Positions 9,265-16,961 of a stretch of 64,000 bases of DNA are shown one piece after another. The DNA is from Candidatus Bathyarchaeota archaeon. Its GTDB lineage: Archaea > Thermoproteota > Bathyarchaeia > Bathyarchaeales > Bathycorpusculaceae. Every line of letters starts with the position of its first letter. Position 1 is the stretch's first letter. Position numbers and translations under genes: made by a program. The notes beneath the pieces are model-generated. The model did not search any database. It was not told the DNA's origin and saw only the letters and a program-made list of their open reading frames with translations. The stretch covers positions 51,163 to 115,162 of the forward strand of contig JAOZIH010000004.1 in assembly GCA_026014545.1 (NCBI GenBank), given 5' to 3'.

Positions 9265-10833
9265 CTACCCAACTGTTTTATCTAAATCTAACGTGTTAAC
9301 AGAACTGTTCAATGCTTTGTGTACGCTTCTGAAGTCCCGAAGTCCCTTTTCAACCAGCATAAGCAGTATTTTCTTTCGCCGCTCCAATTCCTGAGCAACA
9401 ACGCTAAAGGGTATCTCTAGGTTCTTTGCTATTTTATTTAGTAAATAACTTTTTTCGAGATTCTGCTGGAACGTGTCAGTTGATGGATTCCACGTGAACA
9501 CGTCATTAATAGCGCAGGTAGAGTCTATTTCTGAAATTCTAATGAAGCGCCGGCTGCTGGACATCTTGCGGTTCAATGACACAAAAGTTGGCATCTTCAC
9601 CTGTTTAACAACAATCACGCAGTTCATCAGCGGTATTATTCCCCGTGGGATGTTCATTGGCGGCTGAGTTAACCGCGTAATTGCTGCTTCCACATCCTCG
9701 GCGTGCAGCGTGCAGAGTCCACCGTGACCTGTAGCTAAAGCTTGAAATAGTACATAGGCTTCTTCACCTCTAACCTCGCCTACAAGAATTAACGTTGGAC
9801 GATGTCGTACCGCTGATTTGATAAGGTCATAAAGCGATACTTCACCTTCACTCTCGCCGCCGAAGCCGGGACGTGCAATGGTTGAAACCCAGTTTTCCTG
9901 AGGCAGGTTAATCTCGGCTACTTCCTCGACGGAGATTATCTTAAAGTCAGGTCGTGCAAGACAAGCGATGGCGTTAAGCGCTGTGGTTTTGCCTGCGCCT
10001 GTTGCGCCGACTATCATCATTGACATTTTATTTTCCATCAGCAACCACAAGTAGGCGCCTATTGTTTCATTGATGGTTTCGTTCATTATTAGATCTACAA
10101 TGGTAATCGGGTCTTCTCTGAACTTTCTAATGGTGAAGCTTGTCCCTGCAGGTGTAGTTTCTTTCCCATAGGCTACCGCAAGCCTGTGCTTCCCCGGAAG
10201 GGTTATGTCCACAATGGGATGCGCGATGCTGACGTGCTTTCCTTCCCGGTGAACCAATCGAGCCACGAAATCGTCAAGTTCCTCTTCAGAGCTGAAGATT
10301 ATGTTTGTTCGCATGCTTTCGTATTTTCTATGCCATAGGTAGACGGGTTTGTTTACGCCTAAACAGCTTATGTCCTCAATATAATGATCGCATATTAATG
10401 GGTCTATCTTGCCATAACCGACGAGGTCCCTTTCTATATAATAAAGGATTTTCTTTAAGCCTATTTGGTCGATCTCCGCTAAGGCCTTTGCGTGCTCATC
10501 CATTATACTGGGCAATTGCCTCTTGAAGGAGTCAGCGAGGGTTTCATCTGCGCGTGGCGCTTTCAACTCGTATTCTAAAATGTTCTTTAACCGCTTGTAC
10601 GCCTCACGCTCCTCTATAGTCATGGCAAGCTCATCAACAACATAGAAGAAGCTGCCTTCCGTTTCTTCTTGGAATATCCATGCGTATGCAAAAGGCGGCT
10701 TAAGCGGATAACTTTCTATCTGTACGTAGCCTTCAGGTATACGCGCACCCTGGATTCCCAGGTACCCGAGCAATTCTTCATCTTGAATTTTCGGTTTTTC
10801 TTCCTCTTCTTCCTTCTTTTTCTTTCCAAACAA
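9265..10833 (-). CDS. Type IV pilus/archaellum-type assembly ATPase (TadA/FlaI-like)
   Basis: 522-residue secretion ATPase. Walker A GATGAGKT is at 276-283, the Asp-box-like SVEEVAEI at 301-308, Walker B LILVGEVRG at about 348-356, and the His box GHGGLCTLHAED at 369-380. These are the diagnostic elements of the GspE/TadA/FlaI superfamily, whose hexamers power pilin insertion. The N-terminus is very acidic/basic (KKKKEEEEEEK). It starts at TTG 10833 with GGAGG about 10 nt upstream. It lies between pilin-like genes and the platform gene in one operon. Confidence 0.92.
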   Translation of the reverse strand: MFGKKKKEEEEEKPKIQDEELLGYLGIQGARIPEGYVQIESYPLKPPFAYAWIFQEETEGSFFYVVDELAMTIEEREAYKRLKNILEYELKAPRADETLADSFKRQLPSIMDEHAKALAEIDQIGLKKILYYIERDLVGYGKIDPLICDHYIEDISCLGVNKPVYLWHRKYESMRTNIIFSSEEELDDFVARLVHREGKHVSIAHPIVDITLPGKHRLAVAYGKETTPAGTSFTIRKFREDPITIVDLIMNETINETIGAYLWLLMENKMSMMIVGATGAGKTTALNAIACLARPDFKIISVEEVAEINLPQENWVSTIARPGFGGESEGEVSLYDLIKSAVRHRPTLILVGEVRGEEAYVLFQALATGHGGLCTLHAEDVEAAITRLTQPPMNIPRGIIPLMNCVIVVKQVKMPTFVSLNRKMSSSRRFIRISEIDSTCAINDVFTWNPSTDTFQQNLEKSYLLNKIAKNLEIPFSVVAQELERRKKILLMLVEKGLRDFRSVHKALNSSVNTLDLDKTVG

Positions 10834-10836
10834 TAT

Positions 10837-11283
10837 TTATGATCCTCCAATAAGCGTTAGATACACGGCGTCTGCCTCCACGCGGCATTCCAGCACGGCT
10901 GGGCCTGAGCCGCTTACGTAGGCGCCTGAAGCAGAAACCTCTGCGGGAATATGCACTACATATTGGCCCTGCTGGATGCTTGTGCCGAAGCCTACTTCAA
11001 CCCATGCTGTTGCAGAGTCATTCGCGATTTTAATCCAGTAGCTTTTTTCTCCTATGAAGGTGGGGACATTAAGCGAGAGCTGCGCCGTTGCATTATTTCT
11101 TTTTGTGCATGTAACCAGCGCTAAGCTTTCTGTCGAAACATATCTTGCCAAATTGAGCAACTGCTGCTCTTCGGCTTCGGCGCGAATGTTCATGGCTGAA
11201 AGGCTGCATGCGCCGATGATTAAGGCGCCAACGATGATTGTTGCAAACAAGGTGTAAATGTAGCTTGGAACTATGGACGGCAT
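10837..11283 (-). CDS. Small pilin-like secreted protein
   Basis: 148 residues: an N-terminal hydrophobic helix (IYTLFATIIVGALIIGACSLSAM) after a short uncharged leader, then a compact beta-rich domain. The layout fits a minor pilin or pilus-associated protein, although the basic class III leader is missing. It is spaced 3 nt from both neighbours. No database family is recognised by eye. Confidence 0.68.
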   Translation of the reverse strand: MPSIVPSYIYTLFATIIVGALIIGACSLSAMNIRAEAEEQQLLNLARYVSTESLALVTCTKRNNATAQLSLNVPTFIGEKSYWIKIANDSATAWVEVGFGTSIQQGQYVVHIPAEVSASGAYVSGSGPAVLECRVEADAVYLTLIGGS

Positions 11284-11286
11284 GTC

Positions 11287-12114
11287 TTATCTTATCCACC
11301 TTTGGATTGTTATATTGCAGGTGACAAGTTCGATGTTTATGATTGCGCCGCTGGGAGTGCTTATAATTGGGATGTTAACACTGCCGCTTGAGCCGCCGAG
11401 AATTGAGGTTACAGTCAAAGTTTCTGGCCCATAGGAAAGCTCATACGTGAATGATGCTACTTCAGTTGATGAGCATGCCATTCGAAGAGGAACTTTACCG
11501 TACAGCGCAATTGACTCAGATGTGTTCAGGTTGACTGTGTATATGCGTATGTTGTTGACCGCCCTGCCGTTTTCCACGCCTGCGGCAACATAGGAAACTT
11601 TGGGGCGATAGCGCAGCAGGATTTCTGCATTCTGATCACCTCTTGCAATAAATAGTTGGGTTATTGTGGCGCCGCTTTGGCTGACTATTGTTCTGCTGTC
11701 GCCTTTCAGGAAAACGCCGGTGTCAGCGGTTTCAGAAAACGGCAATTCATAGATTATTTGCCCTACTGTCTCATTGAAAATTGTGTCTGCGATCTCTCCG
11801 CCGTCATTGACGCTTAGAGTTAAGATGTTTGAGTCGGGTTGAACGTTTATTCTGCCTCCTGAATCGCTGATCTCAAATGTCCGCGCTGATACTGGAAGCC
11901 CGATTAACTGCAGTATATTTTCATTTAGAGCCAACATGTCCTGTCTCGCAGTGGCTATTTTCAACATGCCGCTACGCGAATTGACCTGCTCGATCGCAAA
12001 GTAGTAGGTGACAGAAATTACACCCAGCATAGCAACGAATAATGTTAAAAAAGTGACTGGGATACTTAGCGCGCTTCTTGATGGGAGAAACTTGCGCTTG
12101 AAGATTTTGAGCAT
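11287..12114 (-). CDS. Pilin-like secreted protein of the pilus operon
   Basis: 275 residues. The leader is basic (MLKIFKRKFLPSR), followed by SALSIPVTFLTLFVAMLG. The A-L-S junction resembles the predicted processing site of the two major pilins (W-A-L-S). The rest is beta-rich. ATG 12114 is preceded by AGGTGA. A hairpin-forming element resembling that before the pilin gene lies 47 nt upstream. This gene opens the machinery part of the operon. Confidence 0.7.
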   Translation of the reverse strand: MLKIFKRKFLPSRSALSIPVTFLTLFVAMLGVISVTYYFAIEQVNSRSGMLKIATARQDMLALNENILQLIGLPVSARTFEISDSGGRINVQPDSNILTLSVNDGGEIADTIFNETVGQIIYELPFSETADTGVFLKGDSRTIVSQSGATITQLFIARGDQNAEILLRYRPKVSYVAAGVENGRAVNNIRIYTVNLNTSESIALYGKVPLRMACSSTEVASFTYELSYGPETLTVTSILGGSSGSVNIPIISTPSGAIINIELVTCNITIQRWIR

Positions 12115-12160
12115 GTCACCTGCCTCTCCAATAGTTGTGCGCTAAAAACGGATTAAGCCA

Positions 12161-12186
12161 TTTGTGTGTAAAAACAGATACACATA
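12161..12186. promoter_or_regulatory. Inverted repeat, pilus leader element copy A
   Basis: The first 10 bases, TTTGTGTGTA, equal those of copy B at 12895-12920. TGTGTA and TACACA (12165-12170 and 12179-12184) form arms around an 8-nt loop containing AACAGA. It sits 47 nt before ATG 12114 (minus strand) and next to an A/T-rich TATA-like stretch (12187-12195). It could be an operator or an RNA hairpin. Confidence 0.5.
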
Positions 12187-12237
12187 ATTTAAAGGTAAAA
12201 TTAGAGCGCGCCTTATGTAGAACATGTATTTGTTTTC

Positions 12238-12256
12238 TTCAAAAAGAAAAAAGGAA
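12238..12256 (-). terminator. Pyrimidine-rich terminator after pilin 1
   Basis: On the minus strand this is a run of T and C (CCTTTTTTCTTTTTG-like), about 40 nt after the pilin stop at 12292. Archaeal transcription often stops at such T-rich tracts. It may lower expression of the downstream machinery relative to the pilins. Confidence 0.4.
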
Positions 12257-12291
12257 ATGTTGGGGGGGTAGGGTTTTGCTTAAATTTTTTC

Positions 12292-12849
12292 TTAAGAGGC
12301 TTCTACGTTGGTCTCTTTATAGTACATGGCTTGTGACGTGAAGACGGTTATTGCAACGGTTAAACCAATGTCGTTGACAGTAATGCTGTCGGGGCTAGCG
12401 ATGTAAATTATCATAGTTTTGCCTGATTCAAGCGTAAGATCGGTACTTGCCTGCTCGAATATGTAATCAGTAGTGCCGATGGTTATTTCTCCGCCATCAA
12501 CTAAGGTTGTGTTAAATGTCAAATCAGCGGATACCGAGTCTGTGGTGACGTTATAGAAAACATTGCTCCATGATATCTCCTGGCCTCTAACAGTTAGTTT
12601 ATCGATGACAACATCGCGGCCTCCAGTATTTATGATCATGATAGCTGCTTCAGAAGAGTAACTTGTGCCATTTGCTGCGTACCAGACATGCTGCTTTGTT
12701 AGGTGTAGGCTTTCTTCTTGCACACGCGTGCTCGTGACGTTGATAGCAAAGTAGGTGACGACTCCAGCGAGTAGCACTGAAACAACGAGGATGATCAGCG
12801 TGGTTACGACTGTACTCAGAGCCCAACGATTCTTCAATATGTTCTTCAT
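12292..12849 (-). CDS. Major pilin 1 (archaeal type IV pilin)
   Basis: 185 residues from ATG 12849. The leader MKNILKNRWA precedes LSTVVTTLIILVVSVLLAG, a class III/archaeal pilin signature, with predicted cleavage between A and L. The first ~50 residues are nearly identical to the pilin at 12982, as is the underlying DNA, so the pair arose by recent duplication or gene conversion; the C-terminal heads differ. I chose this ATG because the paralogue starts at the equivalent place; a TTG 30 nt upstream would add an unlikely extension. It probably forms the filament with its paralogue. Confidence 0.85.
   Translation of the reverse strand: MKNILKNRWALSTVVTTLIILVVSVLLAGVVTYFAINVTSTRVQEESLHLTKQHVWYAANGTSYSSEAAIMIINTGGRDVVIDKLTVRGQEISWSNVFYNVTTDSVSADLTFNTTLVDGGEITIGTTDYIFEQASTDLTLESGKTMIIYIASPDSITVNDIGLTVAITVFTSQAMYYKETNVEAS
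12688..12839. repeat. Direct repeat between pilin genes, copy 1
   Basis: About 150 bp coding for the pilin N-terminal region, matching 13430-13582 with only scattered differences. Long identical blocks include the stretch at the 5' end of both genes. Divergent heads attached to a conserved stem region suggest gene conversion. Confidence 0.75.
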
Positions 12850-12894
12850 TTTTATTCGCCTGAGCACAAGTAACGCCAATTTTGGATAAGTAAA

Positions 12895-12920
12895 TTTGTG
12901 TGTAGAACAGAGCTACACAC
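12895..12920. promoter_or_regulatory. Inverted repeat, pilus leader element copy B
   Basis: GTGTGTAG and CTACACAC (12898-12905 and 12913-12920) form a perfect 8-bp inverted repeat around a 7-nt loop. It lies 46 nt before the pilin 1 start, just downstream of the TATA-like box at 12951-12963, so it would fall at or just after the transcription start. See copy A. Confidence 0.55.
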
Positions 12921-12950
12921 GAGATAGAATTCGCAGAAAGAAAGAGAGGG

Positions 12951-12963
12951 ATTATTTATAAAA
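12951..12963 (-). promoter_or_regulatory. TATA-like box for pilin 1
   Basis: On the minus strand the sequence reads TTTATAAATAAT, about 100 nt before ATG 12849. It suggests that pilin 1 has its own promoter besides read-through from pilin 2. Confidence 0.5.
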
Positions 12964-12970
12964 AGCGCTT

Positions 12971-12979
12971 AAAAAAAAG
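12971..12979 (-). terminator. T-tract after pilin 2
   Basis: A run of eight T on the minus strand begins a few bases after the pilin 2 stop codon (12982-12984), next to the palindrome AAGCGCTT. It could act as an intrinsic archaeal terminator. Confidence 0.4.
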
Positions 12980-12981
12980 AT

Positions 12982-13593
12982 TTACGTGGAAGAGTCCGTT
13001 ACTGCTTGCACGTTGGCTTCTCTGTAATACATCGCTTGGGCTGTGTAGAGCGTTATGCTAACGGTTAAGCCAATGTCGTTTATGGTTATGCTGTCTGGAT
13101 TGACTATGTAGATGAGCATGGTGTAGCCTGAGGGAAGAACTAGGTCATTAGAAGCAACTGTGAAGGTATGTTGACCAGTGCCAATTGTGACAGTGTTTGT
13201 AGTTGTGTAGCTGAAATTGGCCACGTATGGCATGTCTTCAGGTACAGGTTCATTTGTTATGGAGAAGAGCACAAATTTTTTGTTGTCGGTTGTTGTGTCG
13301 TTCCATGCGCATTCTTGGCCTCTAACGGCGAGTTTGTCAATTACGATGTCTCGACCGCCTGTGTTGATGACCATCAGCGAGGCTAAGGAGTATGAGGGGT
13401 CTCCTGGAATTGCGGTTGAGTTGTGCCATATGTGTTGTTTGGTTAGGTGTAGGCTTTCTTCTTGCACACGGGTGCTGACGACGTTTATTGCGAAGTAGGT
13501 GACGACGCTTGCGAGTAGCACTGAGATTACAAGGATGATCAGCGTGGTTACGACTGTACTCAGAGCCCAACGATTCTTCAATAGTTTGTGCAT
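12982..13593 (-). CDS. Major pilin 2 (archaeal type IV pilin)
   Basis: 203 residues. The leader MHKLLKNRWA is followed by LSTVVTTLIILVISVLLAS, the same class III signature as pilin 1. The first ~50 residues match pilin 1 almost exactly; the head domain is longer and different. It has its own promoter (TATA-like box at 13633-13643) and a strong SD, AAAGGTGAG. It is the first gene of the pilus cluster. No prepilin peptidase is encoded nearby, so processing must depend on a gene elsewhere. Confidence 0.86.
   Translation of the reverse strand: MHKLLKNRWALSTVVTTLIILVISVLLASVVTYFAINVVSTRVQEESLHLTKQHIWHNSTAIPGDPSYSLASLMVINTGGRDIVIDKLAVRGQECAWNDTTTDNKKFVLFSITNEPVPEDMPYVANFSYTTTNTVTIGTGQHTFTVASNDLVLPSGYTMLIYIVNPDSITINDIGLTVSITLYTAQAMYYREANVQAVTDSST
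13430..13582. repeat. Direct repeat between pilin genes, copy 2
   Basis: Second copy of the ~150-bp pilin N-terminal coding repeat (see 12688-12839). The regions outside the repeat are much less alike. Confidence 0.75.
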
Positions 13594-13632
13594 TGTTTTT
13601 TCTCACCTTTAACGTTACATTCAGCTTCTCCT

Positions 13633-13643
13633 TATAAATATAT
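13633..13643 (-). promoter_or_regulatory. TATA-like box for pilin 2
   Basis: On the minus strand ATATTTATAAG lies 40-50 nt before ATG 13593, in a position to drive the pilin with a short SD-bearing leader. Confidence 0.55.
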
Positions 13644-13834
13644 TCTGTCGCAAGATTCAATATTTGGTTTAATGCTTGAAACTAAAAAACAACTCTACAT
13701 CTTCAACATTAGAATCCAAAATACATTCCGAACAAAAACACACACAAACGAAACAAGATTGGAAAAAAGCCTAAAAATCGCGGCATCAAACCAAAACCAC
13801 ATCCGCAGCAAAAAGTTCACACCAAAAATTCGGA

Positions 13835-13912
13835 TGGTGCGGTCGCCGGGATTCGAACCCGGGATCGCAAGCTTGGAAGGCTTGTGTCCTAAACCAACTA
13901 GACGACGACCGC
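13835..13912 (-). tRNA. tRNA-Gly (anticodon UCC)
   Basis: A cloverleaf on the minus strand. Acceptor arms GCGGTCG and CGACCGC pair fully; the D arm is GTCT...GGAC; the anticodon stem CAAGC/GCTTG holds loop CTTCCAA with anticodon TCC (13877-13875); the T arm is CCGGGTTCGAATCCCGG. The discriminator A and a 3' CCA are encoded (13838-13835). No intron is present. A TATA-like stretch near 13935-13945 is correctly placed. Confidence 0.96.
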
Positions 13913-13955
13913 CAAACATTAGTTTCATAAAAAAAGCCTATTTTAAGCTTCTCCA

Positions 13956-14480
13956 TCAAAGCGCCCTCAAATTTTCTTCCGCAAAAACGTCTATCCGCAA
14001 ATGCACATAAACAGCAATCACCACCTCCAGCGCTATTACAATCACCAGAAAAACGGCAAGCACCCGCACCAAATCCAAAAACATTTGCAATGCTTGATAA
14101 TCTACATGGCCATCTACGGTGGCTATCCAGCTCCAGTAACTAGGCATCTGCGCTGCAATGGACACCTCCAAATCCACGGAGATCCACCAGCAAAAAGCCA
14201 TCATAATAACTGCAAGCGCACTGCCAATTACCGTTAGATTCTTCCAGTCAGAAGACAACGAGGAAGAATAAGAGATGCAGGTTCCAGAATCAGATTGAGA
14301 AAGGTGGTAGCACAGGGTTTTCTTGGCGGTTTCAGGTGAAATCCCCCACAGCGAACCATGCTGGACATAAATAGACGTCGGCGGTTCCTCAGCAATTATC
14401 TTGCAACCCTTCCTGAGCAGAATAGCCCTCAAATGCGCGTAGGCTTCAGTCATCTCCAAGCTAACGACATACTCGCCCAT
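13956..14480 (-). CDS. Hypothetical two-helix membrane protein
   Basis: 174 residues, no recognised family. An N-terminal soluble part (about 1-78) is followed by two membrane helices (about 81-100, LTVIGSALAVIMMAFCWWI; and 135-158, VRVLAVFLVIVIALEVVIAVYV) separated by a short loop. It lies between tRNA-Gly and the zinc-finger protein gene, 36 nt after the latter. Gene-like composition and an intact frame support it. Confidence 0.6.
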   Translation of the reverse strand: MGEYVVSLEMTEAYAHLRAILLRKGCKIIAEEPPTSIYVQHGSLWGISPETAKKTLCYHLSQSDSGTCISYSSSLSSDWKNLTVIGSALAVIMMAFCWWISVDLEVSIAAQMPSYWSWIATVDGHVDYQALQMFLDLVRVLAVFLVIVIALEVVIAVYVHLRIDVFAEENLRAL

Positions 14481-14516
14481 ACGCGACGCCTTTGCCGCAT
14501 TTTATGCCTCAACAGC

Positions 14517-15185
14517 TTATTGGGGTTTTTCATCAGGCTTGAAAAGCTGCTTCTCATGCGGTGGGCGTGGCTTGAAACCGCGAATGCTACGGCTTGCCGC
14601 ACGCTGGCGCTCCAGATTCTTAATTCGCGCGTAAAGCTTTGATACTTTCGTCTTTGACGGCGGCTTACGCTTTGGCGCGTGAACAGGAACAGGAGTGAAG
14701 GGTTTAACCTCGTCTCCTTTAGCACGCTTGAGCTTTTTCGCGGGCACTTCGCGGACTTTCTTGAAGACCACGTAACCCTCCTGCAAGTTCACTTCCTGCA
14801 CCTCCCAACCTGCATCCAACCAAGCCCGCGCATGAGCGCTCGACGGCGAATTGCACCACCAAGCCTCATCTCTATATGCGCTCATCGGCAGATTACTGCC
14901 AATCAAACCGTCTATTCGGGCAAAAGAAAGCTTCACGAGCCTAGTAAAGGCGCCGCGGAACTTCAAATGCGACGTAAGCCCGCCATACTTAGACCGTGAA
15001 GGCGGCGAAGCCACGCGTCTCGCACAGTGTAAGCAGAGCAGCATGGTTGGGTCTCCGGTGGCGACGTCGGGCACCATGCAATCTCGGCAAAAGAGCCGCT
15101 TGCACCTTTGGCATTTTCGCATGTAAGCAACGCTGAGAACCCTGCCACATATTCCGCATTCATCTTTAACCAATTTTAACCACAC
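14517..15185 (-). CDS. Zinc-finger protein with DUF7662-like domain
   Basis: 222 residues. The N-terminus has four CxxC pairs or near-pairs (CGIC, CQRC, CRDC, CLHC), a RING/FYVE-like double zinc site. Residues about 70-145 carry the pattern LPMSAYRDEAWWCN...AWLDAGWEV, resembling the DUF7662 family (assignment by eye). The C-terminal third is basic and proline-rich (KLKRAK, KRKPPSKTK), suggesting nucleic-acid contact. The function is unknown. The start is ATG. Confidence 0.65.
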   Translation of the reverse strand: MWLKLVKDECGICGRVLSVAYMRKCQRCKRLFCRDCMVPDVATGDPTMLLCLHCARRVASPPSRSKYGGLTSHLKFRGAFTRLVKLSFARIDGLIGSNLPMSAYRDEAWWCNSPSSAHARAWLDAGWEVQEVNLQEGYVVFKKVREVPAKKLKRAKGDEVKPFTPVPVHAPKRKPPSKTKVSKLYARIKNLERQRAASRSIRGFKPRPPHEKQLFKPDEKPQ

Positions 15186-15237
15186 AGAAAATCTTGAAAG
15201 ATAATAAAAGGGGCGCTTGAGATAAAAATCTTCACTT

Positions 15238-16716
15238 TTAACCTTTCACAACTGCTATGGGCACGAGCCTTGCAACCTTCGTGGCAATGCCAACTTGGTG
15301 GCTGACTTCCGCAACGACATCCACATTTTTATACGCAGCATCGACTTCTTCAGCTAGAACCGCGGGGCTTGCTGCTCTGACAACTATGCCGCTTTTCTCC
15401 AACGCAGTTCTCACGTCGCCGCCCCAGTATTTTCGCTTAGCCGCTGAACGGCTTAGCAGCCTGCCCGCGCCATGTGCTGTGGAGCCAAAAGTTAAATCCA
15501 TAGCCTTCTCAGTGCCCACCAGAACCCATGAGCTTGTTCCCATGCTGCCCGGAATAAGCACCGGCTGCCCCTCGCTGCGATAATCCTGCGGCACATCCGC
15601 GTGCCCAGCTGGAAACGCCCGTGTGGCGCCTTTACGGTGTACCCAAACCTTCTTCTGGCCGCCGTCAACTTGATGAGTCTCCACTTTTGCGATGTTATGT
15701 GCTACGTCATAGACAAGTTTCAACCCGAACTTTTCTGGATCAGAGTGGAAAACCTGCTGGAAACTCTGCCTGACCCAGTGCATTATCGCTTGCCTGTTCG
15801 CGAAGGCGTAGTTAACCGCGCAAGCCATCGCTTGAAAATAATCTTCGGCTTCTCTGCTTTTGCCGGGCGCGCATGCCAACTCGCGGTCTGGAAGGGCTAT
15901 CTTGTACTTCTGCACTGCGCGTTCCATAACACGTAGGTAGTCAGAGCATACTTGATGCCCGTAACCGCGCGAACCACAATGGATCATCACTGTAACTTGA
16001 CCTTCCTGCTCGATGCCGAATACCTTTGCCGTTCTCGGATTGTAAATTTTATCAACTTTCTGAATCTCCAAGAAATGGTTTCCTGAGCCCAACGTGCCTA
16101 TTTGCGTTAGCCCGCGACTTTTCGCAGTTGTTGAAACCTTGTCGGGATCCGCGTTTTTCATGCAGCCGCGTTCTTCACAGTGCTTTGCATCATCAGGCCA
16201 GCCTAAGCCCTTGCTGATTACCCACTGCACGCCTTCAACTACCAGCCTATCAAGGTCGCTGGGCGTTATTTTGAAATCTTTTCGGCGGCTCCCAAGCCCG
16301 CAAGGAACATTCTCGAAGATGGCGCTTGCAAGTTGACCAAGCTTCGGCCGCAACTCTTTCTCGGAAAGGTTTGTTGTGATTAAGCGGACGCCGCAGTTGA
16401 TGTCGTAGCCAACGCCGCCTGGGCTGATTACGCCTTCCTCATAATCTGTTGCAGCTACACCGCCTATAGGAAAACCGTAACCCTCATGCCCATCAGGCAA
16501 AGTCACAGAGTACTTGTAGATGCCGGGCAAATGTGCAACATTAGCGCACTGCCAAAGAGTCCTGTCAGTCTCCATCTTCTCTAGAAGGCTTTCATTTGCG
16601 AAAACCATGCCTGGCACACGCATTCCCGACCGGTATTTTGGAATGCGCCATACGCAATCGCTTACTTTTTCAAGAGGAACTTTCTCTGGTGGCGGACGCC
16701 CTTCTGCTTCACCCAT
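15238..16716 (-). CDS. rtcB: RNA-splicing ligase RtcB
   Basis: RtcB joins 2',3'-cyclic phosphate (or 3'-phosphate) and 5'-OH RNA ends using GTP and Mn2+, chiefly in tRNA splicing. Signature segments are visible: GYDINCGVRL (metal-binding Cys), GSGNHFLEIQ, HCGSRGYGHQ, GSMGTSSWVLVG and the guanylylated-His region STAHGAGRLLSR near the C-terminus. The length (492) is normal and there is no intein. ATG 16716 was chosen because GGAGG lies 8 nt upstream; a TTG at 16731 would include that SD. Its activator archease is encoded at 19629, 3 kb away on the same strand. Confidence 0.96.
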   Translation of the reverse strand: MGEAEGRPPPEKVPLEKVSDCVWRIPKYRSGMRVPGMVFANESLLEKMETDRTLWQCANVAHLPGIYKYSVTLPDGHEGYGFPIGGVAATDYEEGVISPGGVGYDINCGVRLITTNLSEKELRPKLGQLASAIFENVPCGLGSRRKDFKITPSDLDRLVVEGVQWVISKGLGWPDDAKHCEERGCMKNADPDKVSTTAKSRGLTQIGTLGSGNHFLEIQKVDKIYNPRTAKVFGIEQEGQVTVMIHCGSRGYGHQVCSDYLRVMERAVQKYKIALPDRELACAPGKSREAEDYFQAMACAVNYAFANRQAIMHWVRQSFQQVFHSDPEKFGLKLVYDVAHNIAKVETHQVDGGQKKVWVHRKGATRAFPAGHADVPQDYRSEGQPVLIPGSMGTSSWVLVGTEKAMDLTFGSTAHGAGRLLSRSAAKRKYWGGDVRTALEKSGIVVRAASPAVLAEEVDAAYKNVDVVAEVSHQVGIATKVARLVPIAVVKG

Positions 16717-16787
16717 AATTTTTGCCTCCAAACAAGAAGTAGAAGCTGAATATAAAACGGTTTTGACCCTTTCACGCTAAAGCAAGA

Positions 16788-16803
16788 GCAACAGTTGTTG
16801 CTA
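16788..16803. promoter_or_regulatory. Inverted repeat upstream of rtcB
   Basis: AGCAACA and TGTTGCT form perfect 7-bp arms around GT. It lies upstream of the TATA-like box (ATATAAAAC, near 16750) on the rtcB side of the divergent gap. It could be an operator; chance cannot be excluded. Confidence 0.3.
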
Positions 16804-16961
16804 ACCGTGATGCCGGCCTGCGTAATACATGCATTATTCCACTCGTTAATATGCTTACGATTGCGTAACCACGAAATGGATCTGACGTATTTTTATTGTA
16901 AAGTTTTTTTAAATATGGCTGACATTAGGGTATTCCGTAATTAGCCTAAGGTTGTCTTTGA

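Noticed and set aside
13588..14010. Plus-strand ORF of 140 codons
   Set aside because: It runs antisense through tRNA-Gly and the A/T-rich pilin promoter, and its middle is the usual tRNA-antisense peptide. Not a gene.
16788..16803. rtcB upstream palindrome as a firm operator
   Set aside because: Single short copy, far from the TATA box, no regulator linked; kept only as a low-confidence feature.
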